From Chloroflexota bacterium (GTDB lineage: Bacteria; Chloroflexota; Dehalococcoidia; Lucifugimonadales; Lucifugimonadaceae), in NCBI GenBank assembly GCA_016210435.1, contig JACQUF010000489.1, positions 1-5,051 on the forward strand: a stretch of 5,051 nucleotides of DNA. The letters are read 5' to 3'. Of this stretch, positions 1 to 5,051 are shown one piece after another. The position numbers and the translations under genes were made by a program. The first letter of the stretch is position 1. Every line of letters starts with the position of its first letter. Under the pieces are notes generated by a model. That model was given only the letters and a program-made list of their open reading frames with translations, ran no database searches and had not been told where the DNA came from.

Positions 1-239
1 AGCTCACGCCTCACCCTTGGAGGGTGAGCGAAGACCCATTTCAGCCGGACCTGAAATTGATATCTGGCATTCCTAGAACTTGCATCTCGTGCCCGGTGAA
101 TCAGCGGCCGGCAATGGTGGCAACAGCCGAACGCATCCGGGCCGACAAGTCCTGGCGCTACCGGGAGATGCCTACCGGGCATTTCCCGATGGTGACGATG
201 CCGAAACAGCTGGCGGCGATCTTGATGGAACTCGCGTGA
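1..239 (+). CDS. alpha/beta-hydrolase, C-terminal fragment (5' end outside window)
   Basis: The reading frame is open from base 3 (bases 1-2 finish a cut codon) to TGA at 237-239, with no stop before the window edge, so the gene very probably starts upstream; the GTG at 24 is more likely an internal Val. The end of the protein shows the usual close of an alpha/beta-hydrolase: a beta strand reading IPRTCISC, a helix around MVATAERIRADKSW, then EMPTGHFPMV, where the His encoded at 180-182 sits where the catalytic His of the Ser-Asp-His triad is expected, and a final helix KQLAAILMELA. The pattern recalls the plant-esterase/EstC-like branch of small hydrolases. The nucleophile Ser and the acid lie outside the window, so activity and substrate cannot be judged. 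The kinase-like gene follows on the same strand after 49 bases, compatible with one transcript. Confidence 0.8.
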   Translation, partial: LTPHPWRVSEDPFQPDLKLISGIPRTCISCPVNQRPAMVATAERIRADKSWRYREMPTGHFPMVTMPKQLAAILMELA

Positions 240-270
240 TGCACTTTTCATCGGCGCATATCCGGCGCCT

Positions 271-278
271 AAAGGGGG
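271..278 (+). promoter_or_regulatory. ribosome binding site of the phosphotransferase gene
   Basis: AAAGGGGG is the only strong purine run before the gene. It lies 7 bases before TTG (286) and 10 before ATG (289), so it supports a start here without deciding between the two. Confidence 0.5.
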
Positions 279-288
279 CGACTCGTTG

Positions 289-1455
289 ATGGGTGAGGAT
301 GCCGTTCTGCAATCTCGAATTGCGTCGACGGAAGTTGAGACGCTCACTCCGGTCGTTCGGGCAATTCTCGACGACGAACAGGCCCTACCTCTCGGCCCCC
401 TTAGCGTACAGAGGATCGGCCGCAGTGGCGGGATCGGGACAGCCGGGATCTTCCGCGTCTCAGGCGAGGCACGCGACTCAGCAGCGGCGACCCACCCCTG
501 GTCCGCTGTACTGAAGGTGGTTCACCCGAGCGCGCGGCCCGAAGGAGTCGGTCAGGGATTTGTCGATCCGGCAAGAGAGGTTGCAGCCTACCGATCTGGC
601 ATGTTCGCAAACGCTGTCGGCGGATTCAGATCGGTAGCCTGCTACCTAATAGATTCGCACTCCGATGGCTCGGATTGGCTCTGGCTGGAAGATCTTTCAC
701 ACGCGCCGCCGCCCCCGTGGCCGAGTGGCGACTACTACGACACGGCAAGGCACCTGGGGCAGTTCAACGGCAATTGGACCGGCCTTGCTGACGGGCAGAC
801 CTGGTTATTGAAAGACGCGTTTCAGGCAAGATTCGGCCGTCCCGATACATCCATTCTCGACGGGCTACCCCCGGATTCGCCGACAACGCGCTCGATGTCG
901 CCGAAAGGGCTCGAGAGGGTGAAGTCGGTCTGGCAGGAGTCCGCACCGATCTATGCCGCCCTTCCTGGGATACCAAGCCACCTTTGCCATACGGACGCTC
1001 ACGCGAAGAATATGTCTCGTGTCCCAAACAGTGATGGGCGGATCGAAACGGTGGCATTCGACTGGGCAACGGTCGGGTATGGCCTCCTTGGTATGGATCC
1101 GGCCAATTTGCTCGTAAGCGGTCTGAGGTGGTTGGAGATAGATTCGGAGCGCGCCCGGACGCTCGAACCCGGCGTGTTTGCCGCATACGTCGAAGGACTC
1201 GATGAGGCCGGGTGGGCGGGTGACGTCGACCTTGCCCGTTTTGGTTTCGCCCTCACGATCTCGCTGACTGGCGTATCGATGTGCCTTAACCCTGTTCGCT
1301 GGGGAAGTAACCCTCGGACCCGGGAGCTCGCCGAGCAGCTGCTCGGGATCCCATTCGATGACCTGGTGCGACGTTGGGCAGAACCGATGGACTTCTACTT
1401 TTCCTTCCACGAAGAGGCCAAATCCCTGGCACGCAGACTCCTGCCCGGTGCGTGA
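289..1455 (+). CDS. phosphotransferase of the APH/choline-kinase-like family
   Basis: A predicted cytoplasmic small-molecule kinase of 388 residues. The kinase-like elements occur in order: a Gly-rich stretch GIGTAGIFRV (about 48-57), a Lys in AVLKVV (K76) for ATP phosphates, a Glu in REVAAY (E97) to pair with it, a hinge-like LEDL (133-136), the Brenner-type catalytic motif HTDAHAKN (H234, D236, N241), and a metal-binding Asp in AFDW (D258) followed by GYGLLGMDPANLL. All catalytic positions look intact, so this should be an active enzyme rather than a relic. The family covers aminoglycoside, choline, homoserine and many unknown substrates; nothing here fixes which, and a resistance role should not be assumed. 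The ATG at 289 is chosen; a TTG directly before it (286) is equally placed for the purine-rich AAAGGGGG at 271-278 (spacing 7 versus 10) and would add one Met. It probably shares a transcript with the upstream hydrolase. Confidence 0.85.
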   Translation: MGEDAVLQSRIASTEVETLTPVVRAILDDEQALPLGPLSVQRIGRSGGIGTAGIFRVSGEARDSAAATHPWSAVLKVVHPSARPEGVGQGFVDPAREVAAYRSGMFANAVGGFRSVACYLIDSHSDGSDWLWLEDLSHAPPPPWPSGDYYDTARHLGQFNGNWTGLADGQTWLLKDAFQARFGRPDTSILDGLPPDSPTTRSMSPKGLERVKSVWQESAPIYAALPGIPSHLCHTDAHAKNMSRVPNSDGRIETVAFDWATVGYGLLGMDPANLLVSGLRWLEIDSERARTLEPGVFAAYVEGLDEAGWAGDVDLARFGFALTISLTGVSMCLNPVRWGSNPRTRELAEQLLGIPFDDLVRRWAEPMDFYFSFHEEAKSLARRLLPGA

Positions 1456-1692
1456 TGGCGTGGCTCGCGCTCTCCCCCGGTGTACTTTTCGATGATTCAG
1501 CTGCTCGCGGTTGTGTACCAGCTGAGAGGCTATCTCTCGGAGGCCGCGCCCCCATCTGGCGCTCTCATCATCTGGGCACGCTCAGCTCGCCGTTTCGCTA
1601 TTTGCGTTCGTTCGATCTCACCAAAACTGAGAGCTCTCCAACACGCGATCGATTCGTGAAGCGAAAGAACATGCTGACGGTGGGAGGTCAAT
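1456..1692. other. 237-base spacer with small inverted repeats, no gene seen
   Basis: No reading frame here resembles a protein, and the frame of the downstream methyltransferase is closed by TGA at 1675-1677. Two overlapping inverted repeats lie near the kinase end: TCAGCTG (1497-1503) with CAGCTGA (1519-1525), and GAGAG (1524-1528) with CTCTC (1534-1538). They share bases and so cannot form fully together. Neither is followed by a T run, so a classic intrinsic terminator is not supported. A 10-base palindrome GAGAGCTCTC lies at 1629-1638. I do not see a convincing -35/-10 pair for the methyltransferase, but the length suggests it has its own promoter. Confidence 0.5.
1682..1687 (+). promoter_or_regulatory. 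ribosome binding site fixing the methyltransferase GTG start
   Basis: GGGAGG lies five bases before GTG at 1693. As the same frame carries a stop at 1675-1677 and no other start codon lies between, this site and the GTG define the start. Confidence 0.75.
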
Positions 1693-2496
1693 GTGGCAAC
1701 TTCTGGTCAATCGAAGACGGGATATATCCACGGTTACGCCAAGGCCTCTCAGTGGATGGCCTCGAGGACCGCGGACAATTTCGCTGCTTTCTTCCAACCG
1801 TATCTGTCATCGGGCATGGACCTGCTCGACGTGGGATGCGGTCCCGGCACGATAACCGTGGGCCTCGCTGCGATAACCAGTCCAGGAAGCGTCGTCGGAA
1901 TCGACATCGCCGCGAGCGAAGTGGAAAAAGCAAACGCGCATTCCAAAGAACTGGGCTGCAGCAATGCAACCTTTGACGTCGGCAATGCGACCGCGCTTCA
2001 GTTCGAGGACGCGCATTTCGACGCGGTGTTTTCTTCGGCTCTGCTGGAACATGTGCCGGATGCTGCCGGTGCGCTGCGGGAGATGAAGCGCGTGCTGAAG
2101 CCTGGCGGCGTTATTGGGCTAAAGGGCGGTGTGCCCTCGCGCCACATCTTCGTGCCCGAACCGCGAGTCAAGACCAGAATCTGGGAGATTGGCATGGCAG
2201 TTTGGGAGGCGATGGGGGGTCACCCCGAGATGGGACTGGAGCAGTTGGATCTGGTCAAAGAAGCCGGCCTATTGCCCGTTGATGTGACCGGAACTTTCTG
2301 GACCCTGCCCGCTCACCTCGCGCATTACTCGGAGCGCCTACTTGCGAAGTCTTATGTCAAAACCGCTGGTGAGCTTGGCCTGGCATCACTATCGGAACTG
2401 AAGCAGATGGCCACCGAGATTGAGGCCTGGGAGAAGACTCCCGGTGCATTCTCGCTGGTCGCCTGGATTGAGGTCGTGGCGAAGAAGCCCGGGTAA
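1693..2496 (+). CDS. class I SAM-dependent methyltransferase (Methyltransf_11/UbiE-like fold)
   Basis: A 267-residue cytoplasmic enzyme expected to move a methyl group from S-adenosylmethionine to an unknown small molecule. Visible motifs: LLDVGCGPG (44-52), the SAM-binding Gly loop; the acidic residue after strand 2 in VGIDI (D71), which usually binds the ribose hydroxyls; DVGNA (95-99) for the adenine side; FDAVFSSALLEH (109-120), the post-strand-4 motif; and RVLKPGG (133-139). The N-terminal YIHGYAKASQWM is the cap helix region common before the SAM domain in this group. The C-terminal half (about 150-267) is variable and should set the substrate; it carries HYSERLLAKSY and ends WIEVVAKKPG as a closing strand. 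Length and order fit a complete gene. GTG is the start, backed by GGGAGG five bases upstream. The C-terminus gives no clue that lets me choose between small-molecule and lipid or quinone substrates. Confidence 0.88.
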   Translation: MATSGQSKTGYIHGYAKASQWMASRTADNFAAFFQPYLSSGMDLLDVGCGPGTITVGLAAITSPGSVVGIDIAASEVEKANAHSKELGCSNATFDVGNATALQFEDAHFDAVFSSALLEHVPDAAGALREMKRVLKPGGVIGLKGGVPSRHIFVPEPRVKTRIWEIGMAVWEAMGGHPEMGLEQLDLVKEAGLLPVDVTGTFWTLPAHLAHYSERLLAKSYVKTAGELGLASLSELKQMATEIEAWEKTPGAFSLVAWIEVVAKKPG

Positions 2497-2550
2497 GGGC
2501 CCCGCGTACAGAATTTCCAAGATGCGGCGGCCGTTCCTTTCGCCGCTCGT

Positions 2551-2566
2551 ACGTCGCCCGCGACGT
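2551..2566. repeat. inverted repeat, 6-4-6, between methyltransferase and vapB
   Basis: ACGTCG and CGACGT flank CCCG in a perfect repeat. It could be a weak hairpin ending the methyltransferase transcript, although no T run follows, or a protein-binding site. A perfect TTGACA (2568-2573) starts just after it, but no -10 element lies at the normal distance. A weaker GCGGCG/CGCCGC pair (2524-2529, 2541-2546) lies before it. Confidence 0.5.
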
Positions 2567-2594
2567 CTTGACACTTGTCCCGGAAAGCGGTTTG

Positions 2595-2633
2595 AGGCAT
2601 ATCGATGCCTGAAATCGTGATGCTATGATGCCT
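2595..2633. promoter_or_regulatory. candidate VapB/VapBC operator: three copies of an ATGCCT half-site
   Basis: AGGCAT (2595-2600) and ATGCCT (2605-2610) form a perfect inverted repeat around ATCG. The second arm, as GATGCCTG (2604-2611), is repeated directly at 2627-2634, 23 bases on, or about two helical turns. The last copy starts inside the -10 element and ends at the vapB start codon, so a bound protein would block transcription. VapB-type ribbon-helix-helix antitoxins are known to repress their own promoters through such repeats; binding here is inference. Confidence 0.5.
2621..2629 (+). promoter_or_regulatory. extended -10 promoter of vapBC, probably giving a leaderless mRNA
   Basis: TGCTATGAT holds an extended -10 TGn followed by TATGAT (2624-2629), one mismatch from TATAAT. 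No -35 match sits 16-18 bases upstream (ATCGAT at 17), which an extended -10 can offset. Normal -10 to start-site spacing places transcription at about 2636, exactly the A of the vapB ATG. No Shine-Dalgarno sequence lies before that ATG, which agrees with a leaderless message, a common arrangement in actinobacteria. Confidence 0.55.
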
Positions 2634-2635
2634 GT

Positions 2636-2896
2636 ATGAGAACGACTGTCTCAATTGACCCTGACCTGGCGGCCAAGCTGCGAAACATGGCCCGAGAACG
2701 GGGTATTACGTTCAAAGAAGCGCTTAACGCCGCGCTGCGGGCTGGGCTCGGCGAAAGAGCAACAGGGACCCGGCCATACCGTCTTAAGACACGCAAGCTC
2801 AAACTCCGTGCGGGGGTCGATCTGGATAGGGCCTTGCGGCTCGCTGCAACTCTCGAAGACGAGGAAACGATCCGCAGGCTCGAGCTCCGCAAGTGA
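2636..2896 (+). CDS. vapB: VapB-type antitoxin, ribbon-helix-helix
   Basis: An 86-residue antitoxin expected to bind and neutralise the PIN ribonuclease encoded next to it, and to dimerise on DNA to repress its own operon. The N-terminus RTTVSI (2-7) is the DNA-contacting beta strand of a ribbon-helix-helix fold, followed by helices around DPDLAAKLRNMARERG (8-23) and TFKEALNAALRAGL (25-38). This is the DUF2191/VapB pattern as I recall it. A basic linker (about 40-58, KTRKLKLR) leads to a C-terminal helix with LDRALRLAATLEDEETIRRL, the part that normally wraps the toxin. The ATG is six bases after a -10 element and has no ribosome binding site, so the message is probably leaderless. The stop overlaps the vapC start in GTGA. 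The family call is firm; which toxin family member it pairs with rests on adjacency. Confidence 0.88.
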   Translation: MRTTVSIDPDLAAKLRNMARERGITFKEALNAALRAGLGERATGTRPYRLKTRKLKLRAGVDLDRALRLAATLEDEETIRRLELRK

Positions 2897-3327
2897 AGCT
2901 CACTGACGTCAATCTGCTCCTGTACGCGGTGGACTCAGCTTCACCGAGGCACACCGTCGCCCGCCGCTGGCTCGAATCGCAATTTTCCGGACACGAGACG
3001 TTCGCGTTCAGCTGGGACGTTCTGGTCGCATTTCTCCGCCTGAGCACCAACCCGAGGGTCTTCGAAAGCCCGTTCCAGTTGAACGAAGCATTCGACCTGG
3101 TCGACAGTTGGTTTACGCGGCCGAATACGACGGTCCTTCATCCGACGGAGCGGCACGCCGCGGTGATGCGCGAGCTTCTGACTCCTTTGGGTACGGCGGG
3201 AAATCTCACCACGGACGCCCATCTGGCCGCGCTCGCCATTGAGCACGGTGCCGAGCTGTGCTCGGCCGATTCCGACTTTTCAAGGTTCTCTGGAATACGG
3301 TGGACCAACCCGCTGGCCAATGCTTGA
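2893..3327 (+). CDS. vapC: VapC-type toxin, PIN-domain ribonuclease
   Basis: A 144-residue PIN-domain toxin; family members are Mg-dependent endoribonucleases that cut tRNA or rRNA and stop growth when the antitoxin is lost. The acidic residues expected of the active site are D5 (in LTDVN), D108 (in TTDAHLAA) and D126 (in CSADSDF), with D128 close by. The usual mid-protein Glu is missing: the region reads SWDVLVAFLRLSTNPRVF and has Ala46 where I align the Glu, with D42 one helical turn before it. The NPRVF, GNLTTDAHLAALAIEHGA and FSRFSGIRWTNPL signatures match the actinobacterial TIGR00028-like PIN group, in which I recall that position often not being acidic, so activity may well be kept. 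The GTG start overlaps the vapB stop as GTGA, giving translational coupling that keeps antitoxin in excess. The target RNA cannot be told from sequence. Confidence 0.9.
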   Translation: MKLTDVNLLLYAVDSASPRHTVARRWLESQFSGHETFAFSWDVLVAFLRLSTNPRVFESPFQLNEAFDLVDSWFTRPNTTVLHPTERHAAVMRELLTPLGTAGNLTTDAHLAALAIEHGAELCSADSDFSRFSGIRWTNPLANA

Positions 3328-3386
3328 CGTGGCCGTCTCTTCAGACGAAGGGTTGACCAACTTCTATTCGCGCGTCAGGCAATAAC

Positions 3387-3423
3387 GGCCGCCGCGCCCC
3401 GGATCATCAGGAACGCGGCGGCC
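3387..3423 (-). terminator. strong GC hairpin between convergent genes, probable terminator
   Basis: GGCCGCCGCG (3387-3396) and CGCGGCGGCC (3414-3423) form a perfect 10-base-pair stem with a 17-base loop. It begins 19 bases beyond the stop of the minus-strand DUF3068-like gene, and that strand continues GTTATTGCC, a poor but T-containing tail. On the plus strand the stem is followed by TCCGACC with no T run, so it is assigned to the minus-strand gene, though it may also slow vapBC transcripts. A small hairpin CGTCT-CTTC-AGACG (3334-3347) lies just after vapC. Confidence 0.6.
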
Positions 3424-3442
3424 TCCGACCAATGCGCTTGCT

Positions 3443-4591
3443 CTATGCCTTGGCGCCGGTCTCGGAAATGGCCGGCACGGGCCCGGTCTCGGTCACCTTG
3501 CGTCGTCCTACAGGAACGACTGCTACCAGAACAATCGCCGCGCCGATCCCGATGGCCCCCCACGGCACGGTCTTGCCGAGGTTTACGACAGTGCTACGGT
3601 CCGACCGGGCTTCTGCGACCAGAGCCGAGACCGTTGCATCCGTGTACCGCAAGTCGACACCGAACCTCTGGTACCGCCGTCCAGCAGGGTCAACAGCGTG
3701 AACGGACTCCACGTCGACCGCTGATACTGCTACTCCCGTTGCAGGCTCAGACGACACGGTGATATCGGCGTCGATAGCCAGCGGGAGCCCGGTGATGGGG
3801 TCGGTTCGACCGAGCGACAGCCCTTCAGCACTGACCTCGTGCCGGTAGGTCGTCAGGCCTTCGACGGCCTCCTCACCGGCGAAAACCGCGTCGAGTGGCC
3901 GGCCAGCCCCGGTTACCCAGGCAGAGTAGGTCCGGTCGGGGTCAACGTGGAAGGGAAGGCCGAAGAGCCCCGTCCGCCCGCCATCGGTACCAGGCAGGTA
4001 CTCACGAGAAGATCGGTCCACCACCAGGTTGGCCTCGGTTGAGGCCAGGCCCGGAATCGGCTTGAGCGATTGGGGATCAAGGTAAGCCAGCTTCTCGTTG
4101 ATGAACACTCGCTCTGAGTCTGCCGCGGTCGCTATCTGCTCCCGCCGGACAAGCACCGGGACTTGCACGACCGGAAGATCGGCCGGGCTCACGAGCATGG
4201 CCTGCGTGCGCGGGTCCAGCACGAGCGACAGGACCTGTGTGTCTGCAAGGATGGCCTGGACGGTCGGATCGGCCAGCACTTTCTTCGCGACTGGGTCCTG
4301 AACGTTTGCCAGGGCAGCCGGGTTGCTCCGGATCGCTTTCAGGTCGAGCTTAGCCAGAGCTGCCATGATTTCCGGATTCGAGCGCAGCTTCGATATCGCT
4401 TCGCTGGTCGAAACCCTGGCGAGGAACTGCTGGTCCACCACGGTCGCGGTCCCTTCGAGCTCCACGTTTCGCCGGAAGTCCGAAGGAATCCGTTCGAGTC
4501 CCGGGTAGACCACGGTCATCCAGACCGCGCCTGCCACCACGAGCGCGGCGCCTGCTGTTGCGGCGATCACTCTTACCTTGTTTCGAAACAT
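3443..4591 (-). CDS. DUF3068/PorA-family membrane-anchored envelope protein with an Asp-Pro nonapeptide segment
   Basis: A 382-residue protein of the actinobacterial DUF3068 ("porin PorA family") type; the family's molecular role is largely unknown. A basic N-terminus (MFRNKVR) precedes a hydrophobic segment (about 8-29), and a second one (about 343-361) is followed by GRRK and a short hydrophilic tail, so both ends should be cytoplasmic with a large domain outside. Family-like signatures are YPGLERIPSDFRRNVELEGTA near 29-49, VDRSSREYLPG (191-201), FGLPFHVDP with TYSAW (210-225) and GEEAVEGLTTYRHEV (239-253). Residues 72-134 follow a nine-residue period starting with Asp-Pro or Asn-Pro, a part I do not recognise from other family members. 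The ATG is preceded by AGAAGG nine bases upstream. It is divergent from nothing visible and convergent with vapC, with a hairpin between, so it is probably transcribed alone or with an upstream minus-strand gene outside the window. The family call is by memory of its motifs. Confidence 0.75.
   Translation of the reverse strand: MFRNKVRVIAATAGAALVVAGAVWMTVVYPGLERIPSDFRRNVELEGTATVVDQQFLARVSTSEAISKLRSNPEIMAALAKLDLKAIRSNPAALANVQDPVAKKVLADPTVQAILADTQVLSLVLDPRTQAMLVSPADLPVVQVPVLVRREQIATAADSERVFINEKLAYLDPQSLKPIPGLASTEANLVVDRSSREYLPGTDGGRTGLFGLPFHVDPDRTYSAWVTGAGRPLDAVFAGEEAVEGLTTYRHEVSAEGLSLGRTDPITGLPLAIDADITVSSEPATGVAVSAVDVESVHAVDPAGRRYQRFGVDLRYTDATVSALVAEARSDRSTVVNLGKTVPWGAIGIGAAIVLVAVVPVGRRKVTETGPVPAISETGAKA
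4190..4378 (-). repeat. protein-level tandem repeat: seven nine-residue units (residues 72-134 of the DUF3068-like protein)
   Basis: Reading from residue 72 in steps of nine, position 1 is Asp or Asn in six of seven units, position 2 is Pro in five of seven, and position 8 is Leu or Val in six of seven. Clear units are NPEIMAALA (72-80), DPTVQAILA (108-116) and DPRTQAMLV (126-134). Asp/Asn followed by Pro is a typical helix start, so a row of short helices is a reasonable inference. The pattern recalls the Asp-Pro helices of STI1-type domains, but no homology is claimed. The DNA itself is not obviously repeated, so the repeat is old or convergent. Confidence 0.65.
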
Positions 4592-4964
4592 CGGAAGCTA
4601 CCTTCTCCCCTGCCAACGCGGTCACGGGTGCCCAGATTGGCCCCGTATTCGCGGGCCCATTCGGTTGGCACCGATCATCGGCTGCCCATCGCCGACCTGG
4701 ATGGGCCATCAGCACCAATTTCGCTTGGTGGTACTGCCCTATTTCAACGCGGCTCGAACGCCCTGGCATGACCAGATCGGGGGATCTTTATGGGTCCGGG
4801 GCGGGCGGCTGGGCCGGAGCTGGTAGCCAATTCCGATCATCGTCGACTCAAGCGGACCGCGGAGCAGGACGGTTTGTTTCCATTTCGTCAATGACGGTGA
4901 CCGATTCGAAGTCGATAGTCGTCGTAGCTGAGTCGTGCGCCCCGATCGACGCTCTTGCCGGCAG
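4592..4964. other. 373-base stretch without a convincing gene, upstream of the DUF3068-like gene
   Basis: No frame on either strand shows a recognisable protein. The minus strand should carry the promoter of the DUF3068-like gene, but I see no persuasive -35/-10 pair. The 10-base word CCGATCATCG occurs twice (4671-4680 and 4833-4842), each containing the palindrome CGATCATCG. A short AGATC-GGGG-GATCT repeat lies at 4774-4787. Between 4964 and 4848 the minus strand has 38 open codons in the same frame as the partial gene at the right edge, described under findings. Confidence 0.45.
4601..4606 (-). promoter_or_regulatory. ribosome binding site of the DUF3068-like gene
   Basis: On the minus strand AGAAGG lies nine bases before the ATG at 4591, within a wider GGGGAGAAGGT purine run, and supports this start. 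Confidence 0.65.
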
Positions 4965-5051
4965 TCACTCACTCCTCATGAGGCTACCGACCGCGCACCA
5001 TCCGGCGTCGTAGCCCACTCTGGCTACCGGTTTCGCGGGGAATTCCCGGAC
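4965..5051 (-). CDS. C-terminal end of an unrecognised minus-strand gene (5' end outside window)
   Basis: From the right edge the minus strand is open for 28 codons in the frame starting at base 5051 and stops at TGA (4965-4967). It begins VREFPAKPVARVGYDAGW and ends SLMRSE. The other two minus frames stop after 8 and 21 codons. The composition is protein-like, but 28 residues are too few to name a family, and chance openness cannot be excluded. If real, the gene lies upstream of the DUF3068-like gene on the same strand, separated by 373 bases. Confidence 0.35.
   Translation of the reverse strand, partial: VREFPAKPVARVGYDAGWCAVGSLMRSE

Noticed and set aside
865..1410. A 181-codon open frame on the minus strand opposite the phosphotransferase gene
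   Set aside because: The plus-strand frame shows a complete set of kinase motifs, while this one shows no protein-like pattern; it is a GC-rich shadow frame.
289..1455. Calling the APH-like gene an aminoglycoside-resistance gene
   Set aside because: The fold is shared by many kinases of unrelated substrates and nothing in the sequence or context points to an antibiotic.
1629..1638. Ten-base palindromes such as GAGAGCTCTC (others at 4974-4983 and 5038-5047)
   Set aside because: About five perfect 10-base palindromes are expected by chance in 5 kb, so none is evidence of an operator alone.
1374..1976. A 200-codon plus-strand frame bridging the kinase gene, the spacer and the methyltransferase
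   Set aside because: It overlaps two well-supported genes out of frame and has the Arg-rich composition typical of shadow frames.
2568..2573. Perfect -35 hexamer TTGACA as part of the vapB promoter
   Set aside because: The TATGAT -10 is 50 bases downstream, and no acceptable -10 lies 16-18 bases from TTGACA, so the two cannot be paired.
4163..4771. A 202-codon plus-strand frame opposite the DUF3068-like gene
   Set aside because: Antisense to a gene with membrane segments and family motifs; its His- and Arg-rich product resembles no protein.
4739..4972. A 77-codon minus-strand frame with a GTG start near GAGG
   Set aside because: A possible ribosome site exists, but the Arg/Ser/Thr/Pro-rich product looks random and no motif supports it.
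4558..5013. A 151-codon plus-strand frame in the right-hand stretch
   Set aside because: No recognisable domain, a poor start context, and it overlaps the start of the DUF3068-like gene in antisense.

Overview
The window looks like chromosomal DNA of a high-GC Gram-positive bacterium (Actinomycetota). The evidence is the GC-rich codon use, GTG starts, an apparently leaderless antitoxin promoter, a VapBC pair of the type abundant in actinobacteria, and a DUF3068/PorA-like envelope protein, a family I know from actinobacteria. I cannot name a genus. I see no rRNA, tRNA, CRISPR array, insertion sequence or attachment site.

Layout. Bases 1-239 (+) are the 3' end of an alpha/beta-hydrolase gene. 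After a 49-base gap comes a complete APH/choline-kinase-like phosphotransferase (289-1455, +). A 237-base spacer with small inverted repeats precedes a class I SAM-dependent methyltransferase (1693-2496, +). A 139-base spacer then carries two 6-4-6 inverted repeats and an extended -10 promoter that places the predicted transcript start on the ATG of vapB (2636-2896, +). vapB overlaps vapC (2893-3327, +) by four bases. vapC converges on a minus-strand gene for a two-membrane-segment DUF3068/PorA-like protein (4591-3443), and a strong GC-rich hairpin lies between them. Upstream of that gene are about 370 bases with no convincing gene, then the 3' end of another minus-strand reading frame that runs off the right edge.

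How the genes fit together. Hydrolase and kinase are close enough to share a transcript. With the methyltransferase they form a same-strand run of small-molecule enzymes, but nothing shows a shared substrate. vapBC is a self-contained toxin-antitoxin module with its own promoter and candidate operator. The DUF3068-like gene is independent.

Most unusual feature: the extracytoplasmic part of the DUF3068-like protein contains about 63 residues in a nine-residue register, with Asp-Pro or Asn-Pro at the start of most units. I found nothing resembling a wholly new multi-gene system; the best leads are this repeat segment and the vapBC control region.
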